Both the position numbers and the translations under genes were made by a program. Below, one piece after another: positions 51,071 to 59,039 of a stretch of DNA of 64,000 nucleotides. Position 1 is the first letter of the stretch. Each line of letters opens with the position of its first letter. The DNA comes from Aquabacterium humicola. GTDB lineage: Bacteria; Pseudomonadota; Gammaproteobacteria; Burkholderiales; Burkholderiaceae_C. The notes under the pieces were generated by a model. That model saw only the letters and a list, made by a program, of their open reading frames with translations, searched no databases and was not told the DNA's origin. The DNA is taken from assembly GCF_030167915.1 (NCBI RefSeq), contig NZ_JARGNB010000003.1:62001-126000 (forward strand). The letters are read 5' to 3'.

Positions 51071-51670
51071 TCAGGCGCAGCGGCGCACCGCCAGGTCGAG
51101 CAGGTCTTCCATCAGCGCGAGCATCGCCCCGCGTGCGTCGACCGCGTCCCCGGCGGCAGCGAAGGCCGCGCCTGCATGCGTGCTGGCCGGTCCGACCCCC
51201 AGCATGCGGTGCAGCGGCACGCCCGCCGGGGCCGACGGCGGCCTCCAGAAGGCGCCGTCGGCCAACGGGGGCGGCGGCGCCACCGGCAGCAGTCCGGGCC
51301 GGTCGCACAGGTCGATCATCGTGCCCACCATGCGCGTCGCGGTGCCGCGGTGGTCGCGCGCGGCGACCCGGCCGCGCGACAGCACCTGCCGGTAGCCGCC
51401 GCCGGTGCTGCGCAGGCGGAAGCGCATCTCGTAGGTTGGCGTGTAGCCGTCGAGGTGCTGGCGCAGCGCGTCCATCATCGGCTTGAGGTCTTGCGGGTGC
51501 ACGCGGCAGCGCCAGAAGGACGTGCTGTCCGCATCGTCGATGTCCGGAAAGCCGAGCCGCGCCTTCCACTGCGGCGAGTAATGGACCATCTCGAGGCCGG
51601 GATCGAGGTCCCAGACGCCGAATGCGCCGGTGTCCAGCGCGGTCTGCCAACGACATTCCTGACTTGTCAT
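51071..51670 (-). CDS. PAS-domain protein
   Basis: 199 residues from the ATG at 51670; GTGAG lies just upstream. DTGAFGVWDLDPGLEMVHYS, WKARLGF and FWRCRVHPQDLKPMMDALRQ, then YEMRFRLRSTGGGYRQVLSR, form a complete PAS_3 fold in the first 130 residues. No kinase, cyclase or DNA-binding domain follows; the C-terminal 70 residues are Pro/Ala-rich and then helical (AMLALMEDLLDLAVRRC). It may sense a small ligand or redox state and signal through another protein. It is divergent from the manganese-riboswitch gene and lies upstream of the hom leader on the same strand. Confidence 0.8.
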   Translation of the reverse strand: MTSQECRWQTALDTGAFGVWDLDPGLEMVHYSPQWKARLGFPDIDDADSTSFWRCRVHPQDLKPMMDALRQHLDGYTPTYEMRFRLRSTGGGYRQVLSRGRVAARDHRGTATRMVGTMIDLCDRPGLLPVAPPPPLADGAFWRPPSAPAGVPLHRMLGVGPASTHAGAAFAAAGDAVDARGAMLALMEDLLDLAVRRCA

Positions 51671-51805
51671 GCTCACGGGCGGCTGCCTTCGCGATGCGTT
51701 GGGCGCATCGTACCCGGGCGCGCGGGCTCCGCTCGCGCGGCCTTCGGGTTGCCGGCAGTTTCGTGCGGCTTGACGCAGCGCAGCCCCGTCCGACAGGGTG
51801 CCTCG

Positions 51806-51811
51806 TATACT
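51806..51811 (+). promoter_or_regulatory. Probable -10 element of the Mn2+ riboswitch transcript
   Basis: TATACT matches TATAAT in five of six positions. It lies about 13 bases before the first base of the riboswitch aptamer, the right distance for a transcript start there. I see no good -35 at standard spacing; a TTGACG at 51770 is 30 bases away, which is too far. Confidence 0.5.
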
Positions 51812-51818
51812 GCGCGCC

Positions 51819-51942
51819 TCGTCATCGGGGAGTAGCCGCCCTGCACCTCCCTCAGGGGCCCGCGTCAACACACTTGGTCTTCGTCCGGAGGCCATGGCAC
51901 GGGCAGCGCCGAAGTGCCTGGCAAGACCTTTGACCGCATGCC
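51819..51942 (+). ncRNA. yybP-ykoY manganese riboswitch
   Basis: The diagnostic pieces are present in order. GGGGAGTAGC at 51827-51836 is the first conserved loop, CGTCAACACACTTGGTC follows at about 51863, and GGCAAGACCTTTGACC at 51920-51935 closes the second loop. This arrangement matches the yybP-ykoY aptamer as usually seen in beta-proteobacteria, where the two loops dock around Mn2+. It precedes a TMEM165/GDT1-type gene, the most common partner of this RNA, so Mn2+ binding should turn on efflux. The exact ends are estimates. Confidence 0.92.
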
Positions 51943-51949
51943 CCCGGTT

Positions 51950-51990
51950 CGGGCCGGGCGGGCGTGTGGTCTTCGGTTGCTGCCGGCCCG
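51950..51990 (+). promoter_or_regulatory. Riboswitch expression-platform hairpin
   Basis: CGGGCCGG (51950-51957) and CCGGCCCG (51983-51990) are exact complements. The hairpin ends directly before TGGAG, the ribosome site of the downstream gene, whose GTG is at 52005. No T-run follows, so control is more likely at translation than at termination. The other half of the switch, pairing between the aptamer end and this stem, is not worked out here. Confidence 0.55.
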
Positions 51991-52004
51991 TGGAGTCCCC
52001 TCTC

Positions 52005-52577
52005 GTGGAAGCCTTCCTGATCTCCACCGGCGTCGTCGCGCTCGGTGAAATGGGCGACAAGACCCAGTTGCTGGCCATCGTGCTGGCGACGATGTTCCGC
52101 AAGCCGCTGCCCATCGTGGCGGGCATCCTCGTGGCCACCCTGCTGAACCACGCCGGCGCGGGCCTGCTCGGCGGCTGGGTCGCGCAGGCGCTGGGTCCGG
52201 ACGTGCTGCGCTGGATCGTCGGCGGCTCCTTCGTCGCGATGGCGGTGTGGATGCTGGTTCCCGATCAACTGGACGACGCCGCCGCCGGCGGCCGCCAGCG
52301 TTTCGGCGCCTTCGGCACCACGGTGGTCGCCTTCTTCCTCGCCGAGATGGGCGACAAGACGCAGATCGCCACCGTCGCGCTGGCCGCGCGTTATGCCGAT
52401 ACGTTCGCGGTGGTGATGGGCACCACGCTGGGCATGCTGCTGGCCAACGTGCCGGCGGTGTTCCTCGGCGAGAAGATCGCGCAGAAGGTGTCGATGCGCG
52501 TGGTGCACGGCATCGCCGCGCTGATCTTCGCGGTGCTGGGCGTGCTGACCCTGCTGAACGTCGGGCAGCTGTTCTAG
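52005..52577 (+). CDS. TMEM165/GDT1 (UPF0016) family manganese transporter
   Basis: 190 residues from the GTG at 52005, nine bases after GGAG; a GTG at 51990 is also in frame but lies in the hairpin. The family signature ExGDKTQ occurs twice, as VALGEMGDKTQLLAIVLAT and FFLAEMGDKTQIATVALAA, in the two inverted halves, each with three membrane helices. Bacterial members such as MneA export Mn2+ from the cytoplasm. The upstream manganese riboswitch supports the same role. Confidence 0.92.
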   Translation: MEAFLISTGVVALGEMGDKTQLLAIVLATMFRKPLPIVAGILVATLLNHAGAGLLGGWVAQALGPDVLRWIVGGSFVAMAVWMLVPDQLDDAAAGGRQRFGAFGTTVVAFFLAEMGDKTQIATVALAARYADTFAVVMGTTLGMLLANVPAVFLGEKIAQKVSMRVVHGIAALIFAVLGVLTLLNVGQLF

Positions 52578-52596
52578 CGGCGCCGCGCGCCGGGCC

Positions 52597-53517
52597 TCAG
52601 CGCGCGGCGGCCGCGCCCGCCGACAACGATGCGAACAGCGCCGCCATCGTCTGCCGCAGCCACTGGTTGCCGGGGTCGGCATTGAAGCGCTCGTGCCAGT
52701 GCTGCTTGACCTTGTAGGCCGGCAGCGGCACCGGCGGCTCCAGCAGCCGCACGCGCTCCTGCGCGGCGAGCGCGGTGCCCAGCAGCCGCGGCACGATCAC
52801 CAGCAGCTCGGTCTGCGCGACGATGCGCGCGACGCCCAGGAAGCTCGGCACGCGCAGCACGACGCGGCGCTCGACGCCGTGCCGCGCCAGCACCTTGTCG
52901 ACGATCGAGTGCCCGGTGCCCGACGCGCTGACGACCAGGTGGCCTTCGGCGCAGAAGGCGCGCCGCGTCGGCTTGATGCGCACGCGCGGATGGTCCAGCG
53001 ACGCGAGGCAGACGAAGTTCTGCGCGAACAGCGCCTGCTGGTAGAAGCCGGCCTCGAGGTCCGGCGTGAAGCCGACGGCGATGTCCACTTCGCCGGCTTC
53101 GAGCTGGCGGCGGCTGTCGGGCGAGATCTTCTCGGCCTCCACCGTCACGCCCGGCGCGGCGGCCTGCAGGTGGTTGATCAGCGTCGGCAGCAGCACCAGC
53201 TCGCTGATGTCCGTCATGCCGATGCGGAAATGGCGCTGCGCTTCCAGCGGCGCGAAGCGGCCGGGCCGGCCGCGCGCCTTCTCGATGCGCTGCAGCGCCT
53301 CCAGCAGCTCGGGGTAGATCAGCTCGGCGCGTGGCGTCGGCAGCATGCCCTGCGAGGTGCGGGTGAAGAGGCGATCGTCGAAGTGCCGGCGCAGCTTGTT
53401 CAGCGCGATGCTGGCGCTGGCCTGCGCGAGGCCCAGCCGCTCGGCGGCCAGCGACACGCTGTGCGTGCGGTAGACCTCGACGAACACGCCGAGCCAGTCG
53501 AGATCCAGCTTCGCCAT
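52597..53517 (-). CDS. LysR-family regulator of the gentisate operon
   Basis: 306 residues. Residues 1-65 are a winged helix (DWLGVFVEVYRTHSVSLAAE, then ASIALNKLRRHFDDRLFTRT), in the NahR/NagR-like branch. The effector domain carries the VAAPGVTVEAEKISPDSRRQ type of segment seen in aromatic-acid sensors. It is divergent from the 3-hydroxybenzoate hydroxylase gene with about 110 bases between starts, the classic arrangement for LysR control. It probably responds to 3-hydroxybenzoate or gentisate. Confidence 0.88.
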   Translation of the reverse strand: MAKLDLDWLGVFVEVYRTHSVSLAAERLGLAQASASIALNKLRRHFDDRLFTRTSQGMLPTPRAELIYPELLEALQRIEKARGRPGRFAPLEAQRHFRIGMTDISELVLLPTLINHLQAAAPGVTVEAEKISPDSRRQLEAGEVDIAVGFTPDLEAGFYQQALFAQNFVCLASLDHPRVRIKPTRRAFCAEGHLVVSASGTGHSIVDKVLARHGVERRVVLRVPSFLGVARIVAQTELLVIVPRLLGTALAAQERVRLLEPPVPLPAYKVKQHWHERFNADPGNQWLRQTMAALFASLSAGAAAAR

Positions 53518-53526
53518 CGCGGCCCC

Positions 53527-53579
53527 ACTATTGCAAAACGATATCCGGAGTATTCACGAGCCGCTCTTGGCGCAATAGT
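53527..53579. promoter_or_regulatory. Inverted repeat in the LysR/gentisate intergenic region
   Basis: ACTATTGC (53527-53534) and GCAATAGT (53572-53579) are exact complements, 45 bases apart from arm start to arm start, about four DNA turns. The pair sits between the divergent LysR and hydroxylase genes. It resembles the spaced half-sites to which a LysR tetramer binds. A GGAGTATTC segment between them may be part of a promoter. Assignment is inference from symmetry and position. Confidence 0.5.
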
Positions 53580-53626
53580 CCCCGGCGACCATCATTGCGG
53601 CAGATCAAGCACAGCAGGAGCCAGCC

Positions 53627-54829
53627 GTGGCAGCGACGTTGAAGACGAGGGATCCCGTGCTGGTGGCCGGCGGCGGCATCGGTGGCATCGCCGCGGCGCT
53701 GGCGCTGGCCCGGCGCGGCTTCGCCGTGAAGGTGCTGGAGCAGGCGGCGCAGCTCGGCGAGATCGGCGCCGGCATCCAGCTGGGGCCGAATGCCTTTGCC
53801 GCCTTCGATGCGCTGGGCATCGGCGAGATCGCCCGCGGCCGCGCCGTCTACACCGATGAGATGGTGATGCACGACGCGCTCGACGAAGCGCTGGTCGGCC
53901 GCATCCCCACCGGCGAAGCCTTCCGCGCGCGCTTCGGCAACCCCTACGCGGTGATCCACCGCGCCGACGTGCACCGCTCGCTGCTCGATGGCGCGCAGGC
54001 CACCGACCGCGTGCAGCTGCTGACCTCGACCGCGGTGCAGCGGGTGGAGCAGGACGATGCCGGCGTCACCGTGTTCGATACGCAGGGGAACCGGCACCGC
54101 GGCGCCTTCCTGATCGGCGCCGACGGCGTGAAGTCGGCGGTGCGGCGGCAGTTCGTCGGCGACGAGGCGCGCGTCTCGGGCCACGTCGTCTACCGCGCGG
54201 TGGTCGACCGGCGCGATTTCCCCGCCGACCTGCAATGGAACGCCGCCAGCATCTGGGTCGGCCCGGACTGCCACCTCGTGCACTACCCGCTGCGCGGCGG
54301 CGAGCAGTACAACGTGGTCGTCACCTTCCACAGCCGGCAGGTCGAGCAGTGGAGCGTGCGCGAAGGCAGCCGCGAAGAAGTGCAGGGCTACTTCGAGGGC
54401 ATCTGCGCCCGTGCGCGCCAGCTGATCGAGCTGCCGAAGGACTGGAAGCGCTGGGCCACCGCCGACCGCGAGCCGATCGCGCAGTGGACCTTCGGCCGCG
54501 TGGCGCTGCTGGGCGACGCCGCGCACGCCACGCTGCAGTACCTGGCGCAAGGCGCCTGCATGGCGATGGAGGATGCGGTGACGCTGGGCGAGGCGCTGCG
54601 CGCGCACGACGACGACGTGCCCGCGGCCTTGGCGCGTTATCAACGCTCGCGTGTCGCGCGCACCGCGCGGGTGGTGCTGTCGGCGCGCGAGATGGGGCGC
54701 ATCTTCCACGCCAAGGGCGTCGAGCGCCTGGTGCGCAACGAGCTGTGGAAGGGCCGCACGCCGGAGCGCTTCTACGACGCGATGGAATGGCTGTACGGCT
54801 GGACGGCCGAGCGCTGTCTGGCCGAGTAG
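53627..54829 (+). CDS. 3-Hydroxybenzoate 6-hydroxylase, FAD-dependent
   Basis: 400 residues from a GTG at 53627 with AGGAG upstream. VLVAGGGIGGIAAALALARR is the FAD-binding GxGxxG motif, FLIGADGVKSAVRRQ the DG motif, and RVALLGDAAHATLQYLAQGA the GD motif of group A flavin monooxygenases. The overall sequence is closest to 3-hydroxybenzoate 6-hydroxylase and salicylate hydroxylase. The next gene encodes gentisate dioxygenase, so conversion of 3-hydroxybenzoate to gentisate is the better call. Confidence 0.88.
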   Translation: MAATLKTRDPVLVAGGGIGGIAAALALARRGFAVKVLEQAAQLGEIGAGIQLGPNAFAAFDALGIGEIARGRAVYTDEMVMHDALDEALVGRIPTGEAFRARFGNPYAVIHRADVHRSLLDGAQATDRVQLLTSTAVQRVEQDDAGVTVFDTQGNRHRGAFLIGADGVKSAVRRQFVGDEARVSGHVVYRAVVDRRDFPADLQWNAASIWVGPDCHLVHYPLRGGEQYNVVVTFHSRQVEQWSVREGSREEVQGYFEGICARARQLIELPKDWKRWATADREPIAQWTFGRVALLGDAAHATLQYLAQGACMAMEDAVTLGEALRAHDDDVPAALARYQRSRVARTARVVLSAREMGRIFHAKGVERLVRNELWKGRTPERFYDAMEWLYGWTAERCLAE

Positions 54830-54843
54830 AGAGGAGCAAAGCG

Positions 54844-55884
54844 ATGACGACGACCCTCGGCACCCTCGACGACCTGCCCGCCGACTACCGCGCGGCGCTT
54901 GCCGAGCAGCACCTCGTGCCGCTGTGGCCCAGCCTGCGCGCGCTGCTGCCGCCTGAGAAGCCGCAGCCGCGCACGCGGCCGACGCACTGGTGCTACGAGG
55001 CGCTGCGCCCGCTGCTGCTGCGCGCCGGCGCGCTGACGCCGATCGAGAAGGCCGAGCGCCGCGTGCTGGTGCTGGCCAACCCGGGCTTCGGTGCCGACAG
55101 CATGCAGGCCAGCGCGGCGATGTACCTCGGCATGCAGCTGCTGCTGCCCGGCGAATGGGCGCCGTCGCACCGCCACACGCCGAACGCGGTGCGCATGGTG
55201 GTCGAAGGCGAGGGCGCGTACACGACGGTGGACGGCCAGCAGTGCCCGATGAAGCGCGGCGACCTGATCCTGACCCCCACCGGCCTGTGGCATGAACACG
55301 GCCACGACGGCGACCAGCCGGTGGTGTGGCTCGATGTGCTGGACCTGCCGCTGGTGCACTACCTCGAGGCCTCGTACCACGTCGACGGGCCGCGCCAGGT
55401 CGTGTCGCCCGGCCACGGCGAGCGCACGCATGCGCACGGCGGCATCGTGCCGGCGCCGCTGTTCGAGCGCGGCGACGCGGCCTTCCCGGTGCTGCGCTAC
55501 CCGTGGGAGGCCACGCGCGCGGCGCTCGAGGCGCTGGCCGCCGACCAGCCCGGGCTGGCCGCGGTGCAGGTGGCCTACGTCAACCCGGCCACCGGCGGCG
55601 ATGCGCAGGCCATGCTCGGCTACCACGCGCTGATGTTGCGGCCGGGGCAGCGCCTGCAGCTGCCGCTGCGTTCGCCGGCGCTGGTGCTGCATGTGATCGA
55701 AGGGGGCGTCGACGCGCAGATCGGCGACAGCACCTTCAGCCTGGCCGAAGCCGACACGGCCTGCGCGCCGGGCTTCACGGCGGTGCGCCTGGCCAACCGC
55801 TCGGCCAGCGCGCCCGCCTTCGTCTTCCTGGCCGACGAGACGCCGCTGCACAAGAAGCTGGGCCTCTTCGAGAACCGCGGCTGA
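54844..55884 (+). CDS. Gentisate 1,2-dioxygenase
   Basis: 346 residues; ATG at 54844 with GAGGAG upstream, 14 bases after the hydroxylase stop. It is a bicupin. APSHRHTPNAVRMVVEGEGA gives the two N-terminal His and the Glu region that hold Fe(II), and TPTGLWHEHGHDGDQPVVWL gives the next His. The C-terminal cupin (VNPATGGDAQAMLGYHALML) has lost most metal ligands, as usual. It opens the gentisate ring to maleylpyruvate. Length and motifs fit the family. Confidence 0.93.
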   Translation: MTTTLGTLDDLPADYRAALAEQHLVPLWPSLRALLPPEKPQPRTRPTHWCYEALRPLLLRAGALTPIEKAERRVLVLANPGFGADSMQASAAMYLGMQLLLPGEWAPSHRHTPNAVRMVVEGEGAYTTVDGQQCPMKRGDLILTPTGLWHEHGHDGDQPVVWLDVLDLPLVHYLEASYHVDGPRQVVSPGHGERTHAHGGIVPAPLFERGDAAFPVLRYPWEATRAALEALAADQPGLAAVQVAYVNPATGGDAQAMLGYHALMLRPGQRLQLPLRSPALVLHVIEGGVDAQIGDSTFSLAEADTACAPGFTAVRLANRSASAPAFVFLADETPLHKKLGLFENRG

Positions 55885-55909
55885 TCCCTTGCAACGAGAG
55901 CCCCCCTCC

Positions 55910-56617
55910 ATGTCGAATCCCACCTACCTCTGGACCCCGCCGCCGGTGCCGTCGCTGCCGGTGCAGGGCCGCGTCGAGCGCCTGCCGGTGAACCGCCTGT
56001 TCTTCGTCGGCCGCAACTACCACGCGCATGCCATCGAGATGGGCCGCCCGGTCGACAAGGCCAGCGAGCGCCCGTTCTACTTCACGAAGTCAGCGTCCAC
56101 GCTGGTCGAATCGGGCGCCACCGTCGCCTACCCGCCGGGCACCGCCGACTACCAGCACGAGATGGAACTGGTGGTCGCGATCGGCGCGCCCGGCTTCCGC
56201 GTCTCGGCCGGCGACGCGCATGCGCTGGTCTACGGTTACGCCTGCGGTCTGGACATGACGCGGCGCGACCTGCAGCTGGCCGCGCGCGACAAGGGCCGGC
56301 CCTGGGACCTGGGCAAGGACGTCGAGCAGTCGTCGGTGGTCTCGGCGATCGTGCCGATGCCGGGGCGGGTGCTCGACACCGGAGCGCTATCGCTCGACGT
56401 CAGCGGCCAGCCACGCCAGCGCTCGGACATCGCCAGGCTGATCTGGAACATCCGGGAGCTGATCGCCGACCTGTCCGGCTTCTACCACCTGCAGCCGGGC
56501 GACCTGATCTTCACCGGCACGCCCGAAGGTGTCGGCCCGGTACGGCCGGGCGACCGGCTCGACGGCCGCATCGAGGGCGTCGGTGACATCACGCTGCACA
56601 TCGGCAACGCCGAGTGA
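55910..56617 (+). CDS. Fumarylacetoacetate hydrolase-family enzyme (fumarylpyruvate hydrolase)
   Basis: 235 residues; ATG at 55910, 25 bases after the dioxygenase stop. NRLFFVGRNYHAHAIEMG and PFYFTKSASTLVESG begin the FAH fold. DYQHEMELVVAIGA gives the acidic metal ligands, and GDLIFTGTPEGVGPVRPGD closes the active site. In gentisate pathways this enzyme cleaves fumarylpyruvate to fumarate and pyruvate; some members act directly on maleylpyruvate. No maleylpyruvate isomerase gene is present between 52 and 64 kb. Confidence 0.92.
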   Translation: MSNPTYLWTPPPVPSLPVQGRVERLPVNRLFFVGRNYHAHAIEMGRPVDKASERPFYFTKSASTLVESGATVAYPPGTADYQHEMELVVAIGAPGFRVSAGDAHALVYGYACGLDMTRRDLQLAARDKGRPWDLGKDVEQSSVVSAIVPMPGRVLDTGALSLDVSGQPRQRSDIARLIWNIRELIADLSGFYHLQPGDLIFTGTPEGVGPVRPGDRLDGRIEGVGDITLHIGNAE

Positions 56618-56655
56618 ACAACCCCGCCTCGTCCGAACACCCTGGAGACTGCCCG

Positions 56656-57627
56656 ATGCCCGTCACCCGCCGCCTGCTGTGCGCCGCCGCCGCGCTGCTG
56701 CCCGTTGCCGCCTTTGCCGCCGAGCCCTTTCCGTCGAAGCCGGTGACGGTGGTCACCGCCTTCGCGCCCGGCAGCGGCCCGGATGCGGTGCTGCGCCTCG
56801 TCGCCGACAAGCTGTCGAAGACCTGGAACCAGCGCGTGCTGGTCGAGAACAAGCCCGGCGGCGGCGGCTTCATCGCGATCGAGGCCGTGCGCCGCGCGGC
56901 GGCCGACGGCTACACCTTGCTGCAGCTGGACAGCGAACACCTCGCCGCGCTCCCGCACCTGTACAAGGCCAAGGGCTTCGAGACGCTGAAGGCCTTCGAG
57001 CCGGCCGCGGTGCTGTTCCGCACGCCCTTCATGGTGGCGGTGTCGTCGACGTCGAAGTGGAAGTCGATGGGCGAGCTGGTCGCCGCGGCGAAGGCGCAGC
57101 CGGGCCAGGTCACCTTCGGTTCCTGGGGTGTCGGCAGCCCCGGCCACCTGGGCGGCGAGCAGCTGGAGATGAGCACCGATACCAGCATGCAGCACGTGCC
57201 CTTCCGCGAGGTGTCGCAACTCTTCACGTCGGTGGGCGGCGGCGATGTCGCGTGGAGCTTCGCGAGCATCCCGTCGAGCCAGGGGGCCTACAAGTCCGGC
57301 AAGCTGCGCTACCTGGCGGTGGCCGCCGGCAAGCGCATTGCGCAACTGCCCGAGGTGCCGACGGTCGCCGAGGCCGGCGGTCCGGCCGGGCTGGAGGTCA
57401 ATTCCTTCGTCGTGCTGGTCGCGCCGCGCGGCCTGCCGGCGGCCGTGCGCGACAAGGTGCATGCCGACGTGCAGAAGGCGCTGGCCGAGCCCGACATCAA
57501 GGCCCGCTTCGACACCTTCGCCTTCGAGACGCTGGCGTGGAACGCGGCCGAGATCGAGCGCCAGGCGCAACTGAAGTCGGCGATCTACGCGGACCTGGTG
57601 CGGCGCAAGAACATCAGCCTGGAGTAG
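56656..57627 (+). CDS. Bug/TctC-type tripartite tricarboxylate transporter binding protein
   Basis: 323 residues; ATG at 56656 with GGAG upstream. The signal peptide ends AAFAAEP. PSKPVTVVTAFAPGSGPDAV and NQRVLVENKPGGGGFIAIEA are the classic start of Bug proteins, and VPTVAEAGGPAGLEVNSFVV the classic second lobe. They bind carboxylated ligands in the periplasm. It is the fourth gene of the gentisate operon, so an aromatic acid ligand is likely. No TctAB membrane genes are in the window, as is common for Bug proteins. Confidence 0.9.
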   Translation: MPVTRRLLCAAAALLPVAAFAAEPFPSKPVTVVTAFAPGSGPDAVLRLVADKLSKTWNQRVLVENKPGGGGFIAIEAVRRAAADGYTLLQLDSEHLAALPHLYKAKGFETLKAFEPAAVLFRTPFMVAVSSTSKWKSMGELVAAAKAQPGQVTFGSWGVGSPGHLGGEQLEMSTDTSMQHVPFREVSQLFTSVGGGDVAWSFASIPSSQGAYKSGKLRYLAVAAGKRIAQLPEVPTVAEAGGPAGLEVNSFVVLVAPRGLPAAVRDKVHADVQKALAEPDIKARFDTFAFETLAWNAAEIERQAQLKSAIYADLVRRKNISLE

Positions 57628-57668
57628 TCCAAGAGGGGGGCTTTCATGCGCGCCGGTACATTGCGCGC

Positions 57669-59039
57669 ATGACCGAAGAGCAAGCCCGCGCCGTCGTGCT
57701 CGTGCAGGCGTTCGAGTCCGGCGAGCCGAGCTCGCTGTGGACGCCGGACGACCGCGCCTGGGCGACGCGCGTCGCGCGCGAGGACGCGGGCCGCGCGGCC
57801 GATGACTTCGCGGGTTTCGTCGTCGCGCGCGCGACGCACGCGCTGCAACGACTGTTGCCGCGCGATGCCGCGGCGCGGCACTGGATCGATCGCCGGCGCT
57901 GGTCGCTCGGCACCTGGCTGCCGGCCGCGGCGTTCGTGGCGCTGCTGCTCGGCCTGCTGGCCGACCGCATCGGCGCGCAGCAGCAGATCGACCTGTTCGC
58001 GCCGCCGGTGGTCGCGGTGGTGGCCTGGAACCTCGCGATCTACCTGGCGCTGCCGTTCTCGCACAGCGCTGGGCGAGCGCAGGGGGGCTTTCGTCGCCTG
58101 CTGCTGCGATGGCGCGCACCGGTGCCCGGGCCGGCGGCGGCCGGCGCGACCTGGGCGGTGCAGGCCGCGCCGCTGAGCCTCGCGCGCCTGGCCGCGCTGC
58201 TGCATGCCGCGGCCGCGGCGCTGGCGCTCGGCCTGATCGCCGGCCTCTACGTGCGGGGCCTCGGCCGCGACTACCGCGCCGGATGGCAGAGCACCTTCCT
58301 CGACGCGCCGGCGGTGCAGGGGTGGCTCGAAACGCTGCTGGCGCCCGCCGCCGCGCTGACCGGCATCACGGTGCCCGACGTCGCGCCGCTGCGCGTGCTG
58401 CCCGGACAGGCCGCGATGGGCGACGCCGCGCCGTGGATCCACTTGTTCGCCGCGACGCTGCTGCTCGTCGTCGTGCTGCCGAGGCTGCTGCTGGCGGCGT
58501 GGTCCGCCTGGCGCGCCGCATCGCTCGCGCGACGTTTTCCGCTGGCGCTCGACGGCGCGTACTTCGACCGCCTGCGCCTGCAGCACCGCGGCGCGCGGCG
58601 GCCGGTCGCCGAGGTGCTGCCGCACGGCGCGGCACCGTCGGCCGGCGCCGTGCTCGGCCTGCGCACGCTGCTGGCGGCGGAGCTCGGTGCCGAGGTGGAA
58701 CTGCGCTTCGCCGCGGCCGTGCCCTACGGCGATGAAGAGGGCGTCGCAGCGCCGGCCGCGGGCGCCACGTTGCGCATCGCGCTGTTCGACCTGTCCGCCA
58801 CCCCCGAGGCCGAGACCCACGGCCGCCTGCTCGACCGCCTGGCCGGCCCCTTGCCGCGGCTGGCGGTGATCGACGAGACCACCTTCCGCCGCCGCTTCGC
58901 GTCGATGCCCGAACGACTGCGCGAACGCCGCGCGCTGTGGCAATCGCTGGCCGCGGCGCATGGCGTGCGGGCCGTCTGCGTCGAGCTCGAAGGCGACGTG
59001 CGGGCCGCGGCCGCCGAGATGCGAAGCGCCCTGGCATGA
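57669..59039 (+). CDS. DUF2868 membrane protein
   Basis: 456 residues. The N-terminal 75 residues are helical and charged. Four or five membrane helices follow (LPAAAFVALLLGLLADRIGA; PPVVAVVAWNLAIYLALPFS; LAALLHAAAAALALGLIAGL; HLFAATLLLVVVLPRLLLAA). The C-terminal 170 residues are soluble (THGRLLDRLAGPLPRLAVID). This matches DUF2868, a family of unknown function usually paired with the next gene. The stop overlaps the GTPase start as ATGA. Confidence 0.85.
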   Translation: MTEEQARAVVLVQAFESGEPSSLWTPDDRAWATRVAREDAGRAADDFAGFVVARATHALQRLLPRDAAARHWIDRRRWSLGTWLPAAAFVALLLGLLADRIGAQQQIDLFAPPVVAVVAWNLAIYLALPFSHSAGRAQGGFRRLLLRWRAPVPGPAAAGATWAVQAAPLSLARLAALLHAAAAALALGLIAGLYVRGLGRDYRAGWQSTFLDAPAVQGWLETLLAPAAALTGITVPDVAPLRVLPGQAAMGDAAPWIHLFAATLLLVVVLPRLLLAAWSAWRAASLARRFPLALDGAYFDRLRLQHRGARRPVAEVLPHGAAPSAGAVLGLRTLLAAELGAEVELRFAAAVPYGDEEGVAAPAAGATLRIALFDLSATPEAETHGRLLDRLAGPLPRLAVIDETTFRRRFASMPERLRERRALWQSLAAAHGVRAVCVELEGDVRAAAAEMRSALA

